64,000 nucleotides of DNA from Pocillopora verrucosa (Eukaryota > Cnidaria > Anthozoa > Scleractinia > Pocilloporidae). Below the pieces are notes generated by a model. The model was not told where the DNA came from. It made no database searches and saw only the letters and a program-made list of their open reading frames with translations. The first letter of the stretch is position 1. Every line of letters starts with the position of its first letter. Location of the stretch: NCBI RefSeq assembly GCF_036669915.1, contig NC_089323.1, positions 14,742,840 through 14,806,839 of the forward strand, in the 5' to 3' direction. Shown here in pieces: positions 1 through 12,479 of the stretch. The translations under genes and the position numbers were made by a program.

Positions 1-1999
1 CGTGTAATCAGTGCCTAGAAACCGTGTTTCACTTGCGTGCTCTTTTTCGCTTGTTTAAGCACAGGCAGACCACGAAAGGAGACTTCCTTTCTTCTCTTAA
101 CAATCTCCGGCCAAGGGTAATTTCGTAAAAAGTGGCTTCAAATGGCCTATGAAGTTGAAGAAATACCAAAAATGCGTCGATTAAAATTTCATTTAACTTT
201 ATGGAGACATTCAATTTTCAGAACTTTTTTTTATAACCATCAAAGATTCTGCTCCTCTCACGTCATCACTTATTAACCGCAAACACATGGTGTGGTCTGC
301 CTGTGGTTTAAGAGACATATTTAGCAATTTTAGATGTTAAACTGGGGGTCTCGTTGACGAACGCGATTGGAGACAGCCGGTACAGACGTTTCTCATTCTG
401 ATATTTGTGGCTTGACATTCCTCATCGTCGAATTTAGCTTAATCATGTACAAAGGAAGTTTGAAAGAGCATTGAGTAGACACGGTCTAAGGGATTTACAT
501 TTTTCCTATAAATACAACAAATTTTAAAATAGCAGCATAAAGTGACCGCCTGAGAAATGTTTTGGGGCACAGAAAAAGCCAATGTCCGCGTTCTTTAACG
601 AGAATTTTTCACTGAATACAGGTCCATGGTTTCTTTAGAAAAGGCGGACTAAAATGGTGACTGTGATGGCTTTACACGTGGTATCGCTAAATCTTTTATA
701 AGATCCGCTTGATTTGACTTCAAAGTAGACCAAGGCTTAGGTGATATTGAGGGCGCTACTACAGTGAAACCAGAATCACTTCAAGGTCAAGTGCTCCTAG
801 ACCGCTCGCCTCTCCTGATCTGTAACATTCCCTGAGTTTGAAATCTTGAGTATGCCTCAGAGAGCGTAAAACAAAACCTGTTAAAGCTAGTATGAATGAT
901 CTTTACAGCAGAAAAATTACAACTTGAACCCTCCTTTTAGTGACTTCCATCAATATCATTGCGTTTTCTAAAATAAAACGCGTGATTAAACGCCTCTGCG
1001 CTCACTGCGCAGATATCAGTTCTAAAAACAACGTAACAGGCTGACGATAAGGGAGACACAGAAACGCTTTCAAAAGTCTTTTGAAAACGCATCGTTTTCA
1101 AAACACTTCGTTTACAATGTACACTGGTAAGACTGGGGTTTTGCAAACTCTCTCGTGAAGAACAACATCACACACTGATGCTTTCGTTTCAGTTTTATGA
1201 CGTTTTTTAATGTGGACGATAGACGGAAGTGCATTAAAAATATGGATTTGATAAAAATAAGAACGCACTAATGTGGATAGCTGAAAATAGTGTGAAAACG
1301 CTAATATGGGTGAAAATAATTTAGCTGAGTTTTCGCAAGGACAAAAATAGACAAAAATAGATATTTTGGAAGACAAATCACCGTGGCCGGCGCCTTAATT
1401 CACTTCAAGAATTTTAAAACCATTTAGTGTAATGACTTTCCTTCCGAGTCCTTCCGGTAATTAACGCATCTAATGGCCGTACCTAAGCTTCATAAATGGA
1501 GCCAAGTAGACATTTTTCAGGAGGTCTTAGGCTGCGTTACACTCTTCCATTTACCTCTTTTCACGAGTTTCTGGTGTTACGTTTGAGGCAAGCATGTTCT
1601 TCGAAGCAAATTCTCACGATCCTAGTCTTTCTTTAAAAAACTGTTCTAATAAGTAAAGTGCAAGTTTGCTCGAAAACTTGCTTTACTTTTAAGTTCCGAC
1701 TTATGTCGCCGTCCATAAATGCCCACAGTGTCCCATCTTAGCCAAAGAAAGTATAAAATGGAACGGACTTTCGAACAAAGGAACGGACAAACGGAAAAAT
1801 TCTTTTCTGGAAGTAATAACGGCCAAGAGGCGAAAAGAAATCGCCAGCATGTTGTTTTTTGGCAGAACTACTGCTAAGAAAACTGTTGTCAACAGAATGA
1901 TAACAGAGTGTATTAGAGGTTTAAATTACATGTATAAGTTAATGCAATAACTAATCAAAATCCCTGTTCCCACACACTTAAGGAAAAGCGCACGTGTAT
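1..1999. repeat. Dispersed repeat, copy A (truncated by window start)
   Basis: This block matches copy B at about 23264-25700 almost base for base over long runs. Both open with the same cgtgtaatcagtgcctagaa string and both end at an aaggaaaagcgcacgtgt motif (about 1980-1999 here, 25680-25699 there). Copy A has about 85 bp (roughly 690-775) that copy B lacks. Its 1150-1195 stretch is replaced in B by about 580 bp. I see no transposase, RT or clear terminal repeats, so the class is unknown. Short open frames inside it look accidental. Confidence 0.85.
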
Positions 2000-2159
2000 T
2001 TGTAAACCTATAACATCTCTTTATCTATAACATTACTCATCACTCATGTAATGTATGTCTAATGTAAGTCTGTTCTGTGATATTATTAAGTGGCTGGCAT
2101 GGTTTCTGAACCTTTCTCGTGATATGCATTTATAATATTTCAGAAAATTCTCTCGTAAC

Positions 2160-2995
2160 ATAATCACAGGCAAGAACCTTTGTGTTATACAAACCCTATA
2201 TTTTATTCTCTTTTCAAAGGTGCCACTGATTATAACGACCCATTTATTGACAAATTAAAATAATAACTTTCTTTTACACGCATCTTTGCAGAATTCAATC
2301 TCTCTCTCATTCACGAGCGTTGATAATCTTCGCTGTACCTCAGAAATTCTCGGCAGATTGTTCGAACATTTCTAATGTCATACGACTATCATCAAATGAA
2401 AATTAAAAAGTGCCTCGCCCAGGCCATGCTTCCCAATATTGTGCTGCAATCTTTTTTCTTTTTTTCGGATAGCCTTTCCCTCGCCTAAAGAAAAAAGCCG
2501 ATACATCTAAAGACTCTTAAAATGTCTTTTCAGAAAAGATCATTGACCTTGTTTTAGAAGACTTGGTAGGGTACTATTGAAGGTGTATCAGGGTTTTACT
2601 CTAAGTCAGTGGGATTTTGTAGCGATTGTCACTGAATGCCAAAGTAGTAGTGTTATAGGCGAAATATTAAAGCAACAGCGGCACATTAACTATACTTGTG
2701 TGAATGGGATACCTTCCAGTCATAAGTGCTTCTCTGGCTGGTGTACAGACCGGTTGAACATACAAATTGTCGAGTATAACCCCTTCTCTGGCCAACGAGT
2801 CAATGGTTGGAGTGTTGATTTTTGATCCGTGAAATCCAACGTCGCTCCACCTGAGATCATTTGCAAGCATAAACAAAATGTGTGGAAGAGATGATTTCCG
2901 CTTTTTTGCCTCTAGTGGGCTCACCGCCACGAAAAATGCGAACGCAAACGCAACAAGACTTCTCAGGAGAGACATGTTACCGGGATTGAAAAGAC
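2160..2995 (-). repeat. Partial duplication of arylsulfatase exon 1 and its intron
   Basis: The segment resembles two separated parts of the intact arylsulfatase gene: 2181-2400 matches about 7490-7715 inside intron 1, and about 2500-2995 matches about 10700-11245 (the end of intron 1 plus exon 1). The roughly 3 kb that separates these parts in the intact gene, which holds the exonuclease pseudogene, is absent here. Similarity fades about 20 bp upstream of the ATG. Confidence 0.75.
2696..2975 (-). pseudogene. Arylsulfatase exon 1 duplicate with altered metal site
   Basis: A 280-bp open exon, the same length as exon 1 of the intact gene at 10941-11220. It starts [10 protein letters not shown], keeps the hydrophobic signal sequence and the CTPAR formylglycine motif, and still has a GTATAG donor. 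Three changes stand out: the metal-binding DDLGW motif reads NDLRW, the CTPARG context reads CTPARE, and the last exon base before the donor is A rather than G. No exons 2-7 follow between here and position 1. It is either a stranded exon or the start of a further tandem gene outside the window whose product would probably be inactive. The family is certain; the pseudogene status is inferred. Confidence 0.7.
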
Positions 2996-3821
2996 ATCAA
3001 TTTTCGGACACCGAGCTGTAACCAAGGAGACTAAAACCGGCTGCAGGTATTAGAAAAGTTTTATCGTGGATTTTAAGAGGAGTCTTTAAGTTGCACCGGA
3101 AGAGAAGATTCTAGAAACAGGTTGATTCATTGGCCCAATCTTAGATACCTAATGATAAAGCTCGTCTGGGGTGTGGATGAGTTTTTCGCACAGTAGGTAG
3201 CCTACCAGACAAGTAATTAAAACAAGACCGAGGACAGACGCTGGAAGAAACTTAACTGGGCTGCTTCATCGCGTCTGTCCACCTCCGCGCTCATTTTTAA
3301 AGGATATTTTACTAAAACAGTTTCACTCTCCATCCAAGAGTGGATAATGACGAAAGCAACAACTACGTCACATTAATTCATAGTACCGGCAACAGCATCA
3401 CACAAAGCCACTGAATAAGTTAGTGCAATAGAACGGAATAAATTAGACAAAGGCATTTATTGTGGTTTCCATGACATCAAAGTACAAATTTGATTCTAAC
3501 TACCGCTAGTCAAAAAATCGGGTGACTCCGGAATCGTTCTTGTCACTTTTGTCTTCCCCACCATTATTACATTTACTGTCGATAATCTTGTTTTAAGACA
3601 TGCTATTAAAAAACAGTTGCTAAAACTCACTCACATGTGCTATTAACAATGTAATGGCTTGTAAAACTGGGGATACCATTCACAAAGTGACTTGGAATCA
3701 ATAAAACTGTAAGGAAAAACAACGTTTGTCTTTGATACTCTACAAATGTAAAAATACCTATTTGAATCAAACAGTTTCCTATCTCTTTACTGTGGACGTG
3801 CTTAATGCGACCAGCTCCGAT
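2996..3821. other. 3' flank of the arylsulfatase gene
   Basis: No coding exon is visible. Part of this is probably the 3' UTR of the minus-strand arylsulfatase that ends at 3822. The rest separates that gene from the duplicated exon. Confidence 0.4.
3456..3461 (-). terminator. Possible poly(A) signal of arylsulfatase
   Basis: AATAAA on the minus strand about 360 nt after the stop codon. It is a reasonable candidate but chance hits are common in AT-rich DNA. Confidence 0.3.
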
Positions 3822-6800
3822 CTACATCCACGGTCCCCAAATACCATTCTTACGAGCCTCTTTTAGTGCATTTGGGTCAGCAGGTTTAAAGGCGGCAGGA
3901 ACTGTAGTGTTTAGGTAATAATTCATTCTATCTTTCATCTCCTTCAGAACATCAGGTAACTCAGTGCTGAGGTCGTGTCTCTCTTCAGGATCAGCTGTGA
4001 TGTTATAAAGTACAACGTCCAAAAGGTCCGCATTTCCCTGTAAGATTCCAATATAAATAACTTTTAATAAGGATTCGATGTAGAAGTTCTGGCATACGAA
4101 GTGATTTGCATAAACATATTTGAGGGTTGATTAAGTATTGCTATTGTTATTCGGGTAGTGATTTCGAGGTACTGGTGAGGGAAAAACGATTCAAATATTA
4201 CAGCACTGACCATGTAATAGATCCTCAACTGCTCCAGAATCTCTTCATTTGTCTCCTCTTTAAGAAACCCTTTAGACAAAACAACATCAACTGGAACTCC
4301 GCCCAGCTCGGGTGGTTTAAACCAGGTGATATTTTTAACATTCATCAAAAGCTTCATGCTTCCCTTCCGAAGAGCCATTCCTTGCCAGTCGACTCCCAAC
4401 ATTTTACTTGTCCCAGAAGGTGGAATATCGATGTTAAGCAAGATTTCTGTTCGAGGAGAAGCTTCTCCACGTGACAAAGTGCTCCACACATCAAAGCCAT
4501 CAATGGGGATAGGATGTTTTGCATCGTACGAACCACCTGTGGTCAAACCAGAATGATAAGAATATTATTTATAAGGTTTTCACAAACAAACACATGAAAG
4601 ACAAGGCAATAGAGGAGAAAGGGAAAAAGAAATGAGGCAAGAACACTATTTACTAAATTAACTCTCAGGTATTACGACTAATTCTCTAAAAGAGTAAAGT
4701 AAACAAATCTAACAAACATTATGACGAAAGATGTTCAATTATGATATTCGCTCCATTTCTCGCTACGTTTGTAACTTAATGGATAACTTGCCTTTCTGCA
4801 TTATGTTCCATACGAGATGTTTGTTCGGGAGTCTTATTTCCACGGACTAACTTCTTATAGAGTTAGTTTTCTTAAACAATCTTCAAAATTAAATGGAAAA
4901 GACACACCCTCAAGTGAGGGATAATCAGAGAAGTGGAAATGAAGTCATAGATAACCACACCTGCAAGGTTGATGAGAGTAGGAAAGAAGTCGCTGATGTG
5001 TAAAAGTCCTTCGCATTTCACGCCGGTCTTTTCTAACATTTTTCCGTGGACAAAAGCAGCACCTCTCACTCCTCCCTCCCATAAGGTATGTTTTGTTCCT
5101 CTAAGAGGCCAGTTATATCCGCCATGCGGAGGTGATCCACCATTATCAGTGCTGAAGACTGTTAAAGTGTTCTCCCATAGCCTGGACAAGAACAATGAAG
5201 ATCACAAACGCTTGTATTCATCCTTCAAATCAACAGAGTTATCACGGCTGCCGTAATCTTTGCATATAGAAAACCCAAAGAGATCCTCATGTAATAAGAG
5301 TCTTGCCCAGTACTGTGATAGCACGAATCTAAGATAATGGCTGCTCAAGCTCACAATAGAATCAAAACATCAAACCTTCAAGGGAACTGATACGAAACTC
5401 ACCCTTTCCTTTTAAACATTTTAGTGATGTTGCCAACAGCTTCGTCCAGTACAGCGACCATTCCAGCATGCACTCGGCGCACCTTTTGATGAATAAACGA
5501 GAATTTGTCCACATACTGTTCTGGTGCCTGGACGGGATCATGAACATTCTGGAAGGCCATGTACAGGAACAGGGGCTGTTTTGGGTCATGTTGATCCAAA
5601 ATCTCCTCTATCCTCTGATGAAATCATAAAATAAAAACAACCGTATAAGGTAAAATATGCATTCAGGATGTAGGTAGGAGAGAAGGAGTTGCTTTGTAGA
5701 AGTGCTATGTATAACTTGTATAACTTTAATTGGGCAATAGCAAACTTCGTGGGAGGTCTGAAGCACTCTACTAGGAGGTTACCGGCGATGAATTCGAACC
5801 CCGTCTGATAGGAGAATCAAACTCATAGTTGATTTATGTCATAGCAGCCGTGAGAAGATATGGCCTTATAGACCTCACCGTCCTCCACGACGGGTCTTTG
5901 CATCGACTAATCGTAATTTACCGCCTAAGTCTAACAAATGTTGCGTTATAAACCATAGTTACGTGGAAATATCAACTATTAGACCTTGACATATTCGAAT
6001 GTTGCATATTTTCCGTTCAGGTCTAAAACAGGTTCGGTTCCGTTGCGAAAATCAACCACTTTGTCACGTGTGTGATCATAATGATCTTCAGAACCATCCC
6101 AGAATCCATAAGCGGAGTCAAAACCTCGGTTGGTTGGAACATAAGGCCATTTGTAGAAACCAAGATGCCACTTGCCAACCAAATGAGTCGCGTAACCTGA
6201 CAGAAAAAAATTTAAGAAAGACACCCCATTTGTAAATTGAATTATTGAAGTATTTTGAAGATTTATTTGCGCAGAATGAGGTATAAACAAAACGCCATAA
6301 TAATCGAGAAGAACATAGACAGAAAGCAACGCGAAATGGGTGTCGGGTAAGGCTCCCATTTAAGTTGATCAGCCTTTACGGTTTGGTGTGAAGGGCTTCT
6401 TTCTTGGAAAAAATTGTTTTTTAAAATAAATATCATTTGGAATTAAAAAATCTTTTCATTCTTTTAATTGAAGGGCCGGATCTTGGAAGGCTGTGGCTTA
6501 CCAACTTTCTTTAACTGTTCTGGAAGGGTCTGAAAATCTAATGGCAATCCAAATGGATTTGAGATGTGAACCACTTCATGCTGAAGTCCTGCAAGAGTTG
6601 GATAAAAACGTAAATGATCTGACAACATATAAGCTAATCATGATGCACCCTCCCCCTCTACTTATGATTTGGCAAGTAAATAGACCGACTACTGGCTCAA
6701 TGCTAAAGTAACTTCTATCTGCAGCCGGCTCTCACACTGGTCTCCTTCGCACTGTTGTTTTGCACAGACGAATTAAGAGCTGACGCTGAAAACGTCAGGT

Positions 6801-9800
6801 TTAGAAACTCTTTACGGTGGCCAATTTAATCATCGACTTATTTGATAAAACCAAAATCTCTTCTTATAACTCCCAGCGACGCAGCACCACAGTTTCTTTA
6901 AACCTACCCTTTAAAGGTCTTCAAAGGATCTTAGTCAACCACAAGACATTGCGCGATTCGCCAGCTTTTTTCAATATCATTTAAATTTTAAAAAAATCGT
7001 GAAGTTTCCAATGCGACGTCTATTTTCGGGGATTTTGCAGCAAAGGACAATTTTTGCCTCTGTGGTAAACTGATCTCAGTTCAATTACACGTTTGATTGA
7101 CAAGTTTATCACGGTTTGATGGACAAGTTTATCACGGTTTATTTGTTTAGTCGATTCGCCAAAGTTTAAACCGAAACAAATTTTGTCGGCGGTGTGTTAG
7201 AAGATTTTTCCACCTCGGCCAAATTTTGTCAAGTCGTAACAAACCATCCGCACTTGTAAAATGTTGGTGATAACAGAAAATTTGTCTGAATTAATAACTT
7301 TGTCGCTGGTGCGGAAAGGCCCTCATTATAACAACAACTTGTTATTTTTCTCTTTTATTTTTTTTAATAGCTTTAACACTAAAGTACTGATATTCAGATC
7401 CCTGAAACAGTAATTTACGAAACAAGATCCGCGCCAAGGACTGTTTTACAGTTTTTGCCGGTGTGGTAGTGATACCTTCTTAGGTAAGAGTATTTGTTTT
7501 ATGCAGACCTCATACTTTATTTTGCTTTCTAAGGTGCACTAGTCATAACAACCCATTTATGGACAAATTCAAATTTGGTTTATTTTTCGCGCACACCTTT
7601 AAACAATTCCATATTTTTCTTTTCAACAAACGTTGATGTTCTTCGCTGTGCCACAGAACTCTAGGGGGGATGTGAAACACTCCTAATGTTATCCAACTAT
7701 CATCAAAAGAAAATTTATGGTGGCTCTATATAGTTTTTTTTCGGCGTGCGAAGCATGGGTACGAATGGCGCGAGCGCGCGAGTATTTAAAGAAAAAACAA
7801 AATAACCATGGCGGCGACACTTTTATCGCGAGTCGCGTTCCACTTACCGCTCTCCTTTTTGTCCCGAACAAATCTTCATCGAAAAACGCCTAGAAATGTG
7901 TTTGAAAATACGCTTCTTTCGTCTTCTCCTGACGTGGTTAAACTGAGGAGTCAATTCGCAGTATTTATGGCGCCGACATCAGAGAGAGAAGACGGTCGTG
8001 ATCGTACGCGAAGAAGGTCGCAGAGTGGTCACGGTGCACTTTTACGGTTGGAGGCTTCGCTTTGAGTTCCATGAGCGATGAAACACCGAAAAAAGCTGGA
8101 GTGTCTGCAGAGGTCCAACCGACACGGGAACAACCACCAGCGCGTGACGAAAAGGGTCGGTTCGGGTCACAAAAGAAACCCACTCGAAGTGAAAACATGG
8201 ACGACAGGACTCATGGGATAAAGGAGTGGAGGGCAAAGAGGAAATAAGAGTTTCAAGGAATGGTCGAAGATTGGTCCCCACCGAAGAAAAAAGAAACCCG
8301 TTTAAGTCAGGTGTGGTTTAAATCTTGTTTTCGCTTTACGTAGCACCAAGTAATTCACCCAAAAGTTTTAAGACAAGTGCTTCATCAAGACTCCCTTTGC
8401 TCGAAAATTGTTGAATTTTGTATTTTACCACAGGTGGTTCATAGCAAATTATGTCATCAACATGATTATACCTGAACATTTTGACGTTTCATTTTAAAAT
8501 TCCAACAAATGTTTGGTTACAGTTACAACCTAATAATATAATTACCATTAAAACGTACAAGTTTTGAATTTTAATCTGAAACAAAGAAAGAAGGAAAATT
8601 GCATTCCACATGGAAGTAGAATTATGGACTTGGATGTTTTGCGAACTTCATTGAAATGTTGTCAGCACTGTAAAGTAGGTGAAATTTCCCTTTGACAGAA
8701 ACACTGCTCACAATTTCGTCATTTACGATATTGAGACAAACACGTCTGGAAAAACCGCAGAAATATGTCGACTTTCAGCAGTTGATCAATCAGGTTTGCA
8801 CTGTTTCAACAACTATATATTGCCTTCGAGGGATGTAGAGATTCATGCTACAAGGGTAAATGGTTTTAGTGTCCCAACAGTCAGAGACGTCAGGACCCTT
8901 TTCAAAGACAATCAACCAGTCGAAACTGTGTCACTTGGAAAGTCATTGGAAAATTTTCTAACCTTCTTAGAGAAAACTGTCAGGCGTGTGAAAAGCGATA
9001 ATAATATTTATACTGTTTTAATCGAGCACAACTCTCAGGTTTTCGATACGCCAACCCTTCTTCGTCAAGGTGGATATCAACTTTGTGAAAAACTTTCCTG
9101 TCGTAACGTTTTCTTTTCTGACACTCTCCCTGTGATAAAGAACTTGGTCAAACATAAACATCCCTTCTGGTCTTATCGGATGGTTCCACAGTTAAATTAA
9201 ATCAACAATCCATTTATCAGACACTTTTCCAAGAACCTTTCCCCGCATACGATGCAATGGAGGATGTTAGAGCTTTAAGAAGAATAGTCTTTGAATCACG
9301 TTTGAACATTTCAGAGGACATGTTGATAGAAAACATGTCAACAACACAGTAAGCAGAAAACGACATGAAATACCTTGATCGTCGCTACGAACTCCTGCAG
9401 ACGTTCCGAGGAACTCTTTATCATCAAACAAACGCGGGATTTCCCATTAAGCAAACATATTGCTGAAAAAATAGCCAGAAGTGGCATTTCATGTCGAGAT
9501 CTTCAGAATATTTTCGAGAAGTTCGGAGCAAAAGGGTTTGTTGGCGTATTGTGTCTGCCTCCATCTTCAAACAACTAGCAAAGCCCCGCGTTTGACAAAA
9601 ATAACCCGTATTTTAGCCAAGATCGTTGAACACTACAAAGCAGCGGAGGAAACCACAAGTTAAAACGCATTTCCATCAGTGTTAAAACACTCAGGTATAC
9701 TTTTCGCCGTAGTGGGGAAAAGTAAGCTTCTACTTCTTAGCTAATTTTCAACTATCACGTTCGAAGAAAGCGAAACGTGAGCATGCGCAGTACCGTAACT

Positions 9801-11220
9801 CGAAGAATTTCTATTTTGGTGATGTCACGAAAACAAGGGTTTTGGAGTGATCCAAAAACGCATATTGGGCACGTTCTAGACGGTTATTTTTTTTTTAAAT
9901 TTGGCACATGGATAGGATTTTTCTTTTTCTCGCTCTAAGAAAAAAAATCATCAAATTTTATACTTACATTAATGTGATACGGGTCAAAAACGAAAATTGC
10001 GAATTCCCCCAAAAATTATTGTACAGATTTTCTTGGATGTTTACTCTGTTTCCCTCAAAACAAAACAAAAAATTCACCGCGTAGAAACCTAGAAACACCG
10101 TCTAGAAGTCAGGTAGGTCAAAAAAACTAGCCAAGCACTTCTATCCGTAGTTGCCATAGCAATGACATTTAGCTTCTGAAAGAATCTTCCATACATAGTC
10201 TAAGGCTGTAGCTTTTATTACTGACCTCCTACCGAGTGCTTTGTGACAAACATTTGCTAAGGAAGAAATTAATTATGCATATGTTATATCTACAGCCTTG
10301 TAAAATACTATAAACAGCCACCTTAAGGTACCCTACCCAGGCCAAGCTACTAAAACACAACAAAGAAAGTAAACAAAAGCCTAATAGTAATTGGTCTTTA
10401 TTAGCTTGAGTTAAATAATCTACCGATGAAACATTTTCAATTTCGATCCATAAATAAATTTAGTAGAGTATTTAAGAAACAGCTGACGAGATAAACATTA
10501 CGATCGTAGCGTATTACTGTAATCACAAGCGATAAGAAATTCGAAATGGTAACGAAACTTACCACTGCGAAACGTCAGTTGTAGGAAGAATTAACGTTTT
10601 TTTTTGCTGTGAAAACTTTTTTTATGAAAAAATTGGTCAAAAATCGGGTGCGTATTACACATGGGCGCGTATTATACACGGGTAAATACGGTAATCCGAT
10701 ACTACACTGCAAATCATTTTCTTTTTTATCACCTATCCCAAGCCGAAAGCAAAAGCTCAAAAACATTAAAATGTCTTTCCCGAAAAGATCATTCACCTTG
10801 CTCGGGGGAGGTAAGGCTCATAGGGGCAACATAGAAAGTGTTACCTTACATCAATTAGATTTTGTAGTGATTGTCACGCAATGCTAAACTAGTACTGCTT
10901 TGCGCGAAATACCAAAGCAACGGCGGCATATTTACTATACCTGTGTGAATGGGGTATCTTCCAGTCATAAGTGCTCCTCTGGCTGGTGTACAAAGAGGTT
11001 GAACGTAATAATTGTCGAGTATGACTCCTTCTTTGGCCAATGAGTCAATGGTTGGAGTGTTGATTTTTGATCCATGAAATCCTACGTCGATCCACCCGAG
11101 ATCATCAGCAAGCATAAACAAAATGTGCGGAGGCGATGATTTTTGCTTTTTTACCTCCAGTGGACTCACTGCCACGAAAAATGCGAATGCAAACGCAACA
11201 AGACTTCTCACGAGAGACAT
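3822..11220 (-). CDS. Arylsulfatase, ARSB/I/J-like, 7 exons, 517 aa
   Basis: Exons, 5' to 3': 11220-10941, 6588-6502, 6196-5985, 5614-5403, 5181-4961, 4536-4211, 4037-3822. All have GT/AG borders and compatible phases (1,1,0,2,1,0) and sum to 1554 bp. The product has a signal peptide (residues 1-20), the DDLGW metal site (D39, D40), the formylglycine precursor Cys77 in CTPAR, VGKWHLG, the STDNGG metal site in exon 5, [20 protein letters not shown], and a C-terminal GIWGPWM typical of ARSB/I/J. Family members remove sulfate esters from glycosaminoglycans or other sulfated glycans in lysosomes or outside the cell, and need FGE to convert the Cys. Two exon-6/exon-3 donors (GTCAGT, GTCTAA) are weak. 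Intron 1 is 4.35 kb because of an insertion. The exact substrate cannot be read from sequence. Confidence 0.9.
5615..5984. other. Arylsulfatase intron 3
   Basis: Non-coding. A sequence resembling a Pol III B box lies on the minus strand near 5790-5800 (ggttcgaattc), but no A box or tRNA fold accompanies it. Confidence 0.4.
6720..6850 (+). repeat. Penelope-type LTR fragment with decayed hammerhead-like core
   Basis: The stretch holds cagacgaa, then gaaaacgtcagg, then ctctttacggtggccaattta. The same 3' motif (in reverse) recurs near 31950, 32030 and 47910. The order TGACGA-helix-GAAA-CGTC resembles the hammerhead core known from Penelope-like element LTRs, here with a T-to-A change in the first box. 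It sits in intron 1 of the arylsulfatase. Confidence 0.5.
7808..9663 (+). pseudogene. DnaQ-like (DEDD) 3'-5' exonuclease gene, frameshifted
   Basis: The N-terminal part is basic (7808-8310), broken near 8040-8065 by a frame change, and ends at a GTGTGG donor (8311). A second exon starts after a CAG at 8698. It carries Exo I as [10 protein letters not shown], Exo II as HNSQVFDTP, and then a frame change near 9180 leads to Exo III as [11 protein letters not shown]. DEDDh nucleases have His where this has Tyr. Further frame changes occur near 9420-9440 and 9575-9590 before the end at a stop after EETTS. Related multicopy proteins with this exonuclease domain are common in coral genomes and look TE-borne. 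With at least four frame breaks and the lost His, this copy should be dead. Confidence 0.75.
9664..10560. other. Rest of the intronic insertion, no gene seen
   Basis: AT-rich DNA after the exonuclease pseudogene. No domain, tRNA or obvious repeat unit is visible. Confidence 0.4.
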
Positions 11221-11563
11221 GTTACGGGGGTTTGAAATAACGTACCTCTCTCGGGAATGTCACATGATTGTCACGGGACTGGGACTTAACTGTCTTTAGT
11301 TTGTGTTTGGTTTCCCTTACACATGGTGGGAGATGTTAGAAGACGCTAAATGAAGCTTACACAGATCACAAAACTATCTCTGGTATTTTGACGATCAATT
11401 AGACTATATTCTTTAAATTAAAATTTTTCCTTTCCTATCATTACCTTACTGATTGAAAACATCGATTTGTAATGATTCCTGTCTAAGAGGATATTCCGCG
11501 GATGGATTACAAGAATCGGAAAACTGGAACCTAAATTGCTGTTGTGACAGGAAGAGGTGCAAG
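11221..11563. promoter_or_regulatory. Shared 5' region between arylsulfatase (-) and WDR48 pseudogene (+)
   Basis: About 340 bp lies between two divergent start codons. An AAGATGGCGG motif, which matches YY1-type promoter and start sites, covers the pseudogene ATG (11561-11570). No TATA box is clear. Confidence 0.3.
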
Positions 11564-12479
11564 ATGGCGGCAGGGATGCCGCCGCCTTCTGGCCACTCGC
11601 ATGGCCATCCTCACAACCACGCCATGCCGAAGAGAAAAGTCACAAATTTCGTTTGTGATACGAGACGAAGAAGAACCTCTGCATCGGTCAGGCGCTTCAG
11701 TTTGATAAACATACCGGTCGGCTATATTCTGTAGGACGAGATGCTATCATTCGATGTTGGAACACAATTGTGGACAAGGTGTGTGGTTTTATTTGTGTAA
11801 TATTAACATTGGCGCAGAATAATTTGCTTTTTCTTATAAACTGGAGCTGGAAGAAGGACTCAGAGCTTTTTTCTCTGGTTCTTGTTCGTGGAAAATAATA
11901 GCTCGTAAATGTGAAATAAAGAAGACTTGTTTACAAACGTAAACAAGCTCATCTGAGTTAAAACCAAATGAAAGTAGGAGGATGAAGATTCAATATGTCT
12001 TTTTTCCAGCCCAGCAGTATCTTCACTCGATGGGTATCTAGGGCTGTTTTTATCAAAAGAATGATTCAGTATCTCCAAAATGAACCTTGTTCAATTTAGG
12101 AAGTGTGATTTGTATTGGGATGTGTGAGGCATCTCAGGTCACCTGTTGGTATGAACCCCCAGGGTGGGGGGGCGGAAGTGGAGCAAGGCAAGTGTTTAAT
12201 TCCATTCAAAGGGTACAAAGTCAAAATGAATTCCTGAATTCTAGTCAGAGATCCACATATAACAAAATGTTTACTGTTCAATTATTGTATTCAGTAAAAC
12301 ATACGCTAGGGGTTTGTGATTGGTTACATGGTTACATGGTGACTTGCAGTTCATGCCAAGTTTATATCAATTTGAAGAACAGTTATTATTTGTCTGGTTC
12401 TAGAACTGTTACATAGCATCACTTGAACACCACGCAGACTGGGTGAATGATATAGTCCTTTGCTGCAATGGTAGAACAA

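Larger units (their letters stand above)
7716..10690 (+). mobile_element. Insertion in arylsulfatase intron 1 carrying an exonuclease gene
   Basis: The block is missing from the duplicated copy of this intron at 2160-2995, which is why it reads as an insertion; the exact ends are blurred. It contains the exonuclease-like pseudogene at 7808-9663. It ends near a gcgtattatacacgggtaaa motif (about 10660-10690) of a kind often found at the ends of DNA repeats. I could not find convincing terminal repeats or a transposase, so its class is open. Confidence 0.5.

Noticed and set aside
5780..5830. B-box-like ggttcgaattc on the minus strand, possible tRNA
   Set aside because: No A box at the right distance and no cloverleaf could be drawn.
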